From: Clavibacter tessellarius
GTDB taxonomy: Bacteria; Actinomycetota; Actinomycetes; Actinomycetales; Microbacteriaceae
Direction of reading: 5' to 3'
DNA length: 64,000 bases
Assembly: GCF_001618005.1 (NCBI RefSeq)
Contig: NZ_LQXA01000051.1
Coordinates: 1 to 64,000, forward strand
The position numbers and the translations under genes were made by a program. The notes below the pieces were generated by a model that had not been told where the DNA came from, searched no databases, and worked only from the letters and a program-made list of their open reading frames with translations. The stretch's first letter is position 1. Each line of letters begins with the position of its first letter. Positions 1 to 8,088 of the stretch are shown piece after piece.

Positions 1-46
1 CCCGCCGTCGTTCACGCCGCGTCGCGCAGGCGTCGCGCGGGTCGCG

Positions 47-1072
<1,026 letters not shown>

Positions 1073-1177
1073 GGTGCATCTCCTTCGGCGGATCCACGGC
1101 GGCGCCGTGCGGCTGTCGCGGTGAACCATAGGCCGGTGGGAGCGCATCCCGCGGCCGGGCCCCGCGTGGTCGCCACT

Positions 1178-2557
1178 CTACCCAGCGGGGGTGTCCGCGA
1201 CCGGGGACGCGGGACGGGTGAACTCGTCGGCCGTGAGCTCGCGGGCGGTGGCCTCGAGCGGCTCGAGCGTGCCGATGACCTTGGACTCGTCGAGCCGGGT
1301 GAGGCGGCGGGCGGTGGGCAGCACCTGGCGCTCCAGGGATCCGACGACGCGGTTGTAGTCGCCCACCGCGCCCGTGAGGGAGCGGCCGAGCTTGGCGATG
1401 TGCTCGCCGCTCGTGGCGAGACGCGCGTGCAGCTCGCGGCTGAGGTCGAAGAGCTGCTTCGCGTCCTCCGTGAGCACCTCCTGCTGCCAGCTGAACGCGA
1501 CGGTCTTGAGCACCGACCACAGGGTGACGGGCGACGAGAGCGCGACCCGGCGGCTGAACGCGAACTCCATGATGCTCGGATCCGCCTCCAGTGCCGACGA
1601 GACCAGCGACTCGCTCGGGATGAACGCGATGACCATCTCCGGGCTCGCGTCGAGCCCCTCCCAGTACGCGCGGCTGCCGAGCGCCGTGATGTGGTCGCGC
1701 ACGGCCTGCACGTGCTGCTTCATGAGCGCGTCGCGACGGGCGCCCTCGGGCCCCGTGGCGGACGCGGGGATGGCGCTCGCCTCGAGGTACGCGGTGAAGG
1801 GCGCCTTCGCATCCACCGCGATGTGCTTGCCGCCGGGTAGGTGCACGACCATGTCGGGTCGGCCGACGCCCTGTGCCGTGGCGACGGACGTCTGCACGTC
1901 GAAGTCGACCCGGTGGATGAGGCCGGCCGCCTCCACGACGCTCCGTAGCTGCGTCTCGCCCCACACGCCGCGCGTGCTGTTGGAGCGGAGCGCCGACGCG
2001 AGCGTCTCGGCCGTGGCGCGCAGCCGCTCCTCCGCCTCGGTGGCGCTCCGCAGCTGCTCGCTCAGCTCGCCGTGCTGCTGCCGGCGCTGCTCCTCCAGCT
2101 CGTGCACCTTCGCCTGCACCTGCTTGAGGCTCTCGGCGACCGGACTGAGCGCGGTGAGCACGCGGCCGTCCTCCTCGGTGCGGGCGACCTCTGCGCGTTG
2201 GATCTCGCGCAGCCGGGTCTGCAGTTCCGCGATGCGGTCCTCCTGCTGGCCGATCTGCTCACGGAGGTGGGACTCCTGCGCATCCAGCCGCTCGCGGTGC
2301 AGCGCGTCCTGGGCCTGCGCGCGCTCCGCGTACTGCGCCGTGGTCTGCGCGACCTGCTCCTCGGCGAGCCGCTCGGTGCGATCCAGCTGCTCGCGCAGCG
2401 CCTGGACCGTGGCCTCCGCGGCGGCGAGGCGCGCGGCCTCGCCCGCGGAGCCCGGCGCATCCACCCCGGAACGGGCGCGCGACACGGCGAGCCCGACCAC
2501 CGCGCCCACGGCCAGGCCGATGACGAGGCCGACGAGGAGGGCGATGACGGGATCCAT
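1178..2557 (-). CDS. rmuC: DNA recombination protein RmuC
   Basis: RmuC-family protein, linked genetically to limiting recombination at inverted repeats; biochemical function is poorly defined. The 459-residue product starts with one hydrophobic membrane anchor (about residues 3-26, rich in Val/Leu/Gly), followed by a long Glu/Gln/Arg coiled coil (about 40-180) and the conserved C-terminal nuclease-like domain containing TRGVWGETQLRSV and PDMVVHLPGGKHIAVDAKAP. The last stretch resembles a PD-(D/E)xK core, which matches what is known of the family. The ATG at 2557 puts the anchor at the N-terminus; an upstream in-frame ATG at 2653 would add 32 Arg/Pro-rich residues and is less likely. Lies between the exonuclease and the aldolase, all on the minus strand. 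Confidence 0.92.
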   Translation of the reverse strand: MDPVIALLVGLVIGLAVGAVVGLAVSRARSGVDAPGSAGEAARLAAAEATVQALREQLDRTERLAEEQVAQTTAQYAERAQAQDALHRERLDAQESHLREQIGQQEDRIAELQTRLREIQRAEVARTEEDGRVLTALSPVAESLKQVQAKVHELEEQRRQQHGELSEQLRSATEAEERLRATAETLASALRSNSTRGVWGETQLRSVVEAAGLIHRVDFDVQTSVATAQGVGRPDMVVHLPGGKHIAVDAKAPFTAYLEASAIPASATGPEGARRDALMKQHVQAVRDHITALGSRAYWEGLDASPEMVIAFIPSESLVSSALEADPSIMEFAFSRRVALSSPVTLWSVLKTVAFSWQQEVLTEDAKQLFDLSRELHARLATSGEHIAKLGRSLTGAVGDYNRVVGSLERQVLPTARRLTRLDESKVIGTLEPLEATARELTADEFTRPASPVADTPAG

Positions 2558-2645
2558 GCGTGCAGTGTGCCAGCGGCCCCCGACACGGCCGGGACGCCGG
2601 GCGCGCGCCCGAGGGATGGATCCGGCCGGGGGCGCCTGGGGAGGA

Positions 2646-3275
2646 TCAGGCACAGTCGATGGGCGGCGTCGCGGCGGCCGACGCGCGCGTGACGGTCTGC
2701 GTGCGCGGCGCGCCGATGCGGCCGAGCCCCACGCCCACCGCCTCGGCGAGCCCCGTCAGCGACGCCGCTCCGTGCCGGCCGGCCGCGTGCACGACGATGG
2801 CGGCGCACGCCCGCGCATCCGCCAGCGCCTCGTGGTGCGAGAAGTCCTCGAAGCCGGCGGCTCGCGCAGCGACCGGCAGCCGGTACGAGTCGAGCGTGTA
2901 GGTGCGGCGCGCGACCTGGAGGCTGCAGAGGTAGGAGTACGGCGGCGCGATGAGCGCGGTCGCCTTGCACGCGCCCTGGATCACGCCCATGTCGAAGCGC
3001 GCGTTGTGGGCCACGAGGTGGTCGTCGCCCGCGAAGGCCATGAGGCGCGGCAGCTGGTCGGCCCAGCCGTCGGCGCCGGCCACGTCGTCCTCCACGATGC
3101 CGTGGATCCGCGTGTTCCAGACCGAGAAGGAGTCGTGCCCCGCGGGCGGCCGGATGAGCCACGACGCGGTCTCGACGACGACGCCGTCGCGCACCTTCAC
3201 GAGACCCACCGAGCAGGCGCTCGCCGACGAGTTGTTGGCGGTCTCGAAGTCGATCGCGGTGAAGTCCAACGGCAT
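2646..3275 (-). CDS. DEDDh 3'-5' exonuclease (DNA polymerase III epsilon-like)
   Basis: A stand-alone exonuclease of the DnaQ/RNase T superfamily, 209 residues. The four acidic residues and the histidine of the DEDDh active site are visible: DFETAN near the N-terminus (ExoI), HNARFDMG in the middle (ExoII) and HHEALADARA near residue 150 (ExoIII). It probably trims 3' ends in DNA or RNA metabolism using two metal ions; the substrate cannot be told from sequence. No BRCT, polymerase or UvrC-like domain is fused to it. The start codon ATG at 3275 lies about 100 bases from the divergent ychF start, so the two genes share a short promoter region. Confidence 0.88.
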   Translation of the reverse strand: MPLDFTAIDFETANNSSASACSVGLVKVRDGVVVETASWLIRPPAGHDSFSVWNTRIHGIVEDDVAGADGWADQLPRLMAFAGDDHLVAHNARFDMGVIQGACKATALIAPPYSYLCSLQVARRTYTLDSYRLPVAARAAGFEDFSHHEALADARACAAIVVHAAGRHGAASLTGLAEAVGVGLGRIGAPRTQTVTRASAAATPPIDCA

Positions 3276-3360
3276 GGGTTCGAGTGTTCCACGCACGACC
3301 GACGCCGGATCCCGGGACAGCCCGGGCCGGCGCGGGCGGGGGAGGAGCCGGAGGGCCCCG

Positions 3361-3366
3361 TACGAT
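3361..3366 (+). promoter_or_regulatory. Putative -10 hexamer of ychF (leaderless)
   Basis: TACGAT ends eight bases before the GTG start of ychF, and no Shine-Dalgarno sequence lies between them. A transcript from this -10 would begin at or within a base or two of the start codon. Inferred only. Confidence 0.4.
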
Positions 3367-3374
3367 GGACTCCC

Positions 3375-4448
3375 GTGGCACTCACTATCGCGATCGTCGG
3401 TCTCCCCAACGTCGGCAAGTCGACGCTCTTCAACGCCCTGACCAAGAACCAGGTGCTCGCCGCGAACTACCCGTTCGCGACGATCGAGCCGAACGTGGGC
3501 GTGGTGAACCTCCCGGACCCGCGCCTCGAGGTGCTCGCCGGCCTCTTCGGCTCCGAGCGGATCCTCCCGGCTCCCGTCTCCTTCGTCGACATCGCGGGCA
3601 TCGTCCGCGGCGCGAGCGAGGGCGAGGGGCTCGGCAACCAGTTCCTCGCGAACATCCGCGAGGCCGACGCGATCGCGCAGGTCGTCCGCGGCTTCGAGGA
3701 CGAGGACGTCGTGCACGTCGACGGCCGCGTCGACGCCGCGAGCGACATGGAGACCATCAACACCGAGCTGATCCTCGCCGACCTGCAGACCCTCGAGCGC
3801 GCCGAGCCGCGCTACGAGAAGGAGCTGAAGACGAAGCGCATCGAGCCCGTCGTGCTCGAGACCGCGAAGGCCGCGCGCGAGTGGCTCGACTCGGGCAAGC
3901 CGCTGTCGGCGTCGAAGATCGACCTCGAGCCGGTGCGCGAGCTCGGCCTGCTGACGGCCAAGCCCTTCATCTACGTGTTCAACGTCGACGAGCAGGTGCT
4001 CGGCGACAAGGCCAAGCTCGCGGAGCTGGCCGCCCTCGTGGCGCCCGCGCAGGCCGTGTTCCTCGACGCGAAGATCGAGTCGGAGCTCATCGAGCTCGAC
4101 CCCGAGGACGCCGCCGAGATGCTCGCGAGCACCGGCCAGGAGGAGTCGGGCCTCGACCAGCTCGCCCGCATCGGCTTCGAGACCCTCGGCCTCCAGACCT
4201 ACCTGACGGCCGGCCCCAAGGAGACGCGGGCCTGGACCATCGGCAAGGGCTGGAAGGCCCCGCAGGCGGCCGGCGTGATCCACACCGACTTCGAGAAGGG
4301 CTTCATCAAGGCCGAGGTCATCTCCTACGACGACCTGGTCGAGACCGGCTCCATCGCCGAGGCGCGCTCCAAGGGCAAGGCCCGCATCGAGGGCAAGGAG
4401 TACGTCATGCAGGATGGCGACGTGGTGGAGTTCCGGTTCAACAACTGA
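3375..4448 (+). CDS. ychF: Redox-regulated ATPase YchF (Ola1 family)
   Basis: Obg-related P-loop ATPase that binds ribosomes and takes part in translation and stress control. The 357-residue protein starts IAIVGLPNVGKSTLFNALT (Walker A), has DIAGIVRGASEGEGLGNQFL (G3 region), NVDE where a GTPase would have NKxD (the family change that favours ATP), a coiled-coil insert around residues 130-200 and a C-terminal TGS domain ending near EYVMQDGDVVEFRFN. GTG at 3375 is chosen because the P-loop must sit at the extreme N-terminus. No ribosome-binding site is present; a TACGAT hexamer just upstream suggests a leaderless mRNA. A GGCC repeat and the foreign island begin directly after its stop. Confidence 0.96.
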   Translation: MALTIAIVGLPNVGKSTLFNALTKNQVLAANYPFATIEPNVGVVNLPDPRLEVLAGLFGSERILPAPVSFVDIAGIVRGASEGEGLGNQFLANIREADAIAQVVRGFEDEDVVHVDGRVDAASDMETINTELILADLQTLERAEPRYEKELKTKRIEPVVLETAKAAREWLDSGKPLSASKIDLEPVRELGLLTAKPFIYVFNVDEQVLGDKAKLAELAALVAPAQAVFLDAKIESELIELDPEDAAEMLASTGQEESGLDQLARIGFETLGLQTYLTAGPKETRAWTIGKGWKAPQAAGVIHTDFEKGFIKAEVISYDDLVETGSIAEARSKGKARIEGKEYVMQDGDVVEFRFNN

Positions 4449-4453
4449 AACTG

Positions 4454-4480
4454 GGCCGGCCGGCCGGCCGGCCGGCCGGC
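4454..4480. repeat. GGCC tandem repeat (about 6.75 units)
   Basis: Twenty-seven uninterrupted bases of GGCC repeated, beginning five bases after the ychF stop. It is self-complementary, so it can fold into a hairpin on either strand and may act as a weak terminator. It also marks the exact point where composition changes from GC-rich backbone to the AT-richer island. Such a run is prone to slippage. Confidence 0.9.
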
Positions 4481-4757
4481 TGATCCGGTGGCTTGAGAAG
4501 GCCCCCTTGCGTCAATCGGCCATGCCGCCGCGCGTCCTCATAGAGCACCTTGGTCCCGGACAATGTGAGATTCCTCGCAGCCGGTCGGCCTACCAGCGCG
4601 TATCCGTAGTCGCTGGCGTTGTCAGGGGCCTTCCATCATCGCGGTGAGGCTGACACCATGTTAGCTGTAGGACCGACGTGCGCGGGGCGCGCGCACCTAG
4701 CTCAGCGAAAAAATCATTCGGCCGTTCGGCGGCACAACAAGTTCAGCGGAGGACCCG
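4481..4757. other. Gene-free left flank of the restriction island
   Basis: About 280 bases between the GGCC repeat and hsdM. Composition is AT-richer than the ychF side, short reading frames here look like noise, and no tRNA, integrase fragment or convincing direct repeat of the right flank could be seen. A GC-rich inverted repeat lies near 4676-4700. The hsdM promoter should be here, but I cannot pick -35 and -10 boxes with confidence. Confidence 0.6.
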
Positions 4758-6728
4758 GTGTCAAACAGCGCCATCAATCATGGACGAATCGTGGCCCTCA
4801 TTTGGAGCATCGCTGATGACGTTCTCCGCGACCTCTACGTTCGCGGCAAGTATCGAGACGTAATACTCCCATTCACCGTCCTCCGCCGCCTTGATAGCGT
4901 CTTGGGGCCAACGCGAGGGGCGGTCATGACGATGAAGAAGATGCTGGATGAAGCCGGCATCGCCGATCAAGATGCTCCGCTTAGAGACGCGGCCAAGCAG
5001 GACTTCTACAACACGTCAGGATTCGCTTTAAGCGACCTGCGGCATACGTCGAACGCTACCAGGCTGCGTCAGAATTTCGCGGCCTACCTTGACGGCTTTT
5101 CGTCAAACGTGCAGGAGATAATCGACAATTTCGAGTTCCGCAATCAGCTTCCACGCCTCACCAGGGCCGACGCACTCGGCGCGCTTATCGAGAAGTTCCT
5201 GGCGCCAGACCTCGACTTGTCTCCTAGCGCGCTAGACAACCATGGTATGGGAACCGTGTTCGAGGAACTCGTTCGACGCTTTAACGAGGAGAACAACGAA
5301 GAGGCCGGTGAGCACTGGACGCCACGTGACGCCGTCCGCCTGATGACAAGGCTCATGTTCGAGCCGATCGCTGATGATATCCCATCCGGCACTTACCGTC
5401 TCTATGACGGCGCGATGGGCACCGGCGGCATGCTGACAGTTGCCGAGGAGACGCTAAAGAATCTGACCGAGTTGTCAAGAAGAAAAGTGTCCACTCACTT
5501 GTATGGACAGGAGATCAACGCCGAGACCTACGCAATCGCAAAGGCCGACCTGATCCTGAAGGGAGACGGCAAGGCTGCGGACAACATCGTAGGTGGCCCG
5601 GAATACTCGACTCTCTCGAACGACGCGTTCGCAGGTCAAGAGTTCGATTTTATGCTCTCGAACCCGCCCTACGGCAAAAGTTGGAAGACCGATCAGGATC
5701 GGCTCGGCGGCGCGAAAAAGATCATCGATCCGCGCTTCGTAGTTACTCACGATGGTGATAGCGAATACTCTCTGGTCACGAGAAGCAGCGACGGGCAGCT
5801 GATGTTTCTCGCAAATCTGATTTCGAAGATGAAGCAGAGAACCGATCGAGGCTCCCGCATCGCATCAGTCCACAATGGGTCTTCGCTGTTCACCGGTGAC
5901 GCGGGACAAGGCGAGAGTAATGTTCGCCGGTGGATAATCGAGAACGATTGGCTCGAGGCCATCGTCGCGCTACCGCTCAAGATGTTCTACAATACCGGCA
6001 TTGCGACTTACGTGTGGGTGCTTTCTAATCGTAAAGAAGAGCGCCGCAAGGGCAAGGTTCAACTGATCGATGCCACGGGCTGGGCTACACCGCTCAGGAA
6101 GAACCTGGGAGAGAAGGGTGTCGAGGTTAGTGCTACCGACGCCGACAAAGTGCTCGAAGCGTTCAAGGCGTTCGATCAGTATGCCGACACCGATCGTTCC
6201 AAGGTGTTCGACGGAGCCGACTTCGGTTATCGGAAAATAACAGTTGAGCGCCCGCTACGCATGGTCGGAGTAGATCCAAACCGCGTGTACTCAGCGAAGG
6301 AAATTGCGCGACTCAAGGAAGAAGGCATACGCGATGAGACTGCTCCGCCGGTCATCAAGAAGGCACTCCCATACGCTGCTGTGCCCGACCCGCTTCACGG
6401 TCAATACGAGGCCATCATCAGCGGGCGAACTCGTGTGGTGGAGTACGAGCCGGACACCAAACTTCGCGACACCGAGCAAGTGCCACTGACTGAACCGAAA
6501 AATGACTACTTCGACGGCATCGAAGCTTTCTTTCGTCGCGAAGTCACTCCCTATGCTCCGGATGCCTGGATCGATGAGTCAAAGACGAAGATTGGCTACG
6601 AGATTTCCTTCACGCGCCACTTTTATAGGCCCGCCCAGACGCGAACTCTCGCTGAGATCCAGGCAGACATCCGTGCCCTCGAGGCCGAGACAGAGGATCT
6701 GATCGCCGAGATCGCTGGTAAGGTCTGA
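4758..6728 (+). CDS. hsdM: Type I restriction-modification N6-adenine methyltransferase subunit HsdM
   Basis: Methylase subunit of a type I restriction-modification enzyme; with HsdS it methylates adenine in the recognition site using S-adenosylmethionine. The 656-residue product has an N-terminal helical HsdM_N domain (about 1-150), the SAM-binding motif GAMGTGGML (motif I) near residue 220 and the catalytic SNPPYGKSW (motif IV) near residue 300, plus a helical C-terminus. The GTG start at 4758 follows an AGCGGAGGA ribosome site, so this start is well supported. It is the first gene of hsdM-hsdS-hsdR; its TGA overlaps the hsdS ATG. Codon and base composition are clearly more AT-rich than the flanking chromosome, consistent with horizontal acquisition. 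Confidence 0.95.
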   Translation: MSNSAINHGRIVALIWSIADDVLRDLYVRGKYRDVILPFTVLRRLDSVLGPTRGAVMTMKKMLDEAGIADQDAPLRDAAKQDFYNTSGFALSDLRHTSNATRLRQNFAAYLDGFSSNVQEIIDNFEFRNQLPRLTRADALGALIEKFLAPDLDLSPSALDNHGMGTVFEELVRRFNEENNEEAGEHWTPRDAVRLMTRLMFEPIADDIPSGTYRLYDGAMGTGGMLTVAEETLKNLTELSRRKVSTHLYGQEINAETYAIAKADLILKGDGKAADNIVGGPEYSTLSNDAFAGQEFDFMLSNPPYGKSWKTDQDRLGGAKKIIDPRFVVTHDGDSEYSLVTRSSDGQLMFLANLISKMKQRTDRGSRIASVHNGSSLFTGDAGQGESNVRRWIIENDWLEAIVALPLKMFYNTGIATYVWVLSNRKEERRKGKVQLIDATGWATPLRKNLGEKGVEVSATDADKVLEAFKAFDQYADTDRSKVFDGADFGYRKITVERPLRMVGVDPNRVYSAKEIARLKEEGIRDETAPPVIKKALPYAAVPDPLHGQYEAIISGRTRVVEYEPDTKLRDTEQVPLTEPKNDYFDGIEAFFRREVTPYAPDAWIDESKTKIGYEISFTRHFYRPAQTRTLAEIQADIRALEAETEDLIAEIAGKV

Positions 6729-8086
6729 TGTTTTACGATTTACAACGATACGGCTCATATAAAGCCGCAGGTGAATGGATTCCCGAGTTGCCTATTTCGT
6801 GGGGCTGGTCGCCTGCCCGAACGGTCTTTGCTGAGCGTAAAGACGCTGGACACGTTGAGGAACAGATGCTTTCTGTAACTATCGGTAGCGGGGTCATTCC
6901 CCAAGCTGACTTACTGTCGTCTACGTCGAAAAAGGACTCATCCAACGTTGACAAGTCGAAATATAAGCTGGTCGAGCCTGGCGATGTTGTCTACAACAAA
7001 ATGCGTGCATGGCAAGGAGCCGCAGGCGGATCAGGGCATCGTGGCATTGTTAGTCCTGCTTATATCGTGATGTCTCCACGAGATGCCCTCACCGAATACA
7101 TTCACCACGTCGTCAGGACTCCGCAGTTCGCGAAAGAAGCCGAGCGTTGGTCGTACGGCATCACTTCCGACCAGTGGAGCTTGCGGCCTGAGCACTTCAA
7201 GATGATCCGCTTCCCCGTGCCACCGGTTGAGGAGCAGGCAGTAATCGTAAAATACCTTACCCACGCGAACGCCCGCGTCGACAAGGCCATCGCCGCCAAG
7301 CGCCGCCTTATCGCCCTCCTTAATGAGCAGGGCCGGGCCATCGTTGAGGCTGCTCTATCGCTAAACGCGGGGAGCGAACGTCTAGGTTTTCACATAGATC
7401 TCACTACCGGTTTTCCGTTCAGGAGCGAAGATTTCAAGTCCGGGTTGCATGCATCGCGAACGCGCCTTTTGCGAGGCGTTAATGTTGGAATCGGTGAAAC
7501 GCGTTGGGAGGATGTGGTTTCAGTTGACCCCGATTTGGCTAAATCAGCTTCTAGCTTTCGCTTGGAGTTCGGTGATCTCATTCTTGGGATGGATCGACCG
7601 GTCATATCTGCCGGTGTGCGTGTGGCGCAAATCAACGACGACGCAGTGGGCTCTCTACTCGTGCAGCGAGTGGCACGCTTGCGGCCCAGGGCAACTTTGG
7701 ATGCTGCGTACTTGATGACGGTGCTACGAAGCGTAGTGTTCGAAAGATACTTGGAGCCAATCTTCACTGGAATCAGTGTGCCGCACTTGAGCCCAAAGCA
7801 GATTCGCGATTTTCTCATTCCGTTGCCGGCTATAAGTGACCAGAGAGCGATAGTCGCTCAAATCGAGCTCGAGAAGATTAACTTGAATGAAGCTGTCTTG
7901 CGCGCTCAGGAGGAGATTGTTCTCCTCAAAGAGTTTCGGACACGCCTGGTCGCCGATGTCGTGACGGGCCAAGTTGACATCAGAGCAATAGCAGCCACGT
8001 TGCCGGACACACCCGAACCGATCGACAGACTAGTCACAAACCTGGATGACGGTCTTGAGGAAGCACTGAGCGAAAGCGAGGAGTGA
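6728..8086 (+). CDS. hsdS: Type I restriction-modification specificity subunit HsdS
   Basis: DNA-recognition subunit that determines the bipartite target of the type I enzyme. The 452-residue length and internal symmetry fit a two-TRD HsdS. The first target-recognition domain spans about 1-170 and is followed by a conserved helical spacer with PPVEEQAVIVKYL; the second spans about 210-370 and ends in the matching spacer PLPAISDQRAIVAQIE, then a helix ending VADVVTGQVDIR. Both half-domains look intact, so the target should be an ordinary split site. The start ATG shares a base with the hsdM stop, implying coupled translation. The target sequence cannot be read from the gene. Confidence 0.93.
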   Translation: MFYDLQRYGSYKAAGEWIPELPISWGWSPARTVFAERKDAGHVEEQMLSVTIGSGVIPQADLLSSTSKKDSSNVDKSKYKLVEPGDVVYNKMRAWQGAAGGSGHRGIVSPAYIVMSPRDALTEYIHHVVRTPQFAKEAERWSYGITSDQWSLRPEHFKMIRFPVPPVEEQAVIVKYLTHANARVDKAIAAKRRLIALLNEQGRAIVEAALSLNAGSERLGFHIDLTTGFPFRSEDFKSGLHASRTRLLRGVNVGIGETRWEDVVSVDPDLAKSASSFRLEFGDLILGMDRPVISAGVRVAQINDDAVGSLLVQRVARLRPRATLDAAYLMTVLRSVVFERYLEPIFTGISVPHLSPKQIRDFLIPLPAISDQRAIVAQIELEKINLNEAVLRAQEEIVLLKEFRTRLVADVVTGQVDIRAIAATLPDTPEPIDRLVTNLDDGLEEALSESEE

Positions 8087-8088
8087 GT

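Noticed and set aside
1148-1177. Possible terminator between rmuC and the aldolase gene
   Set aside because: GC-rich but no stem long enough to separate from background.
4619-4863. Small plus-strand frames before and overlapping the start of hsdM
   Set aside because: No ribosome site or similarity; the hsdM start has both.
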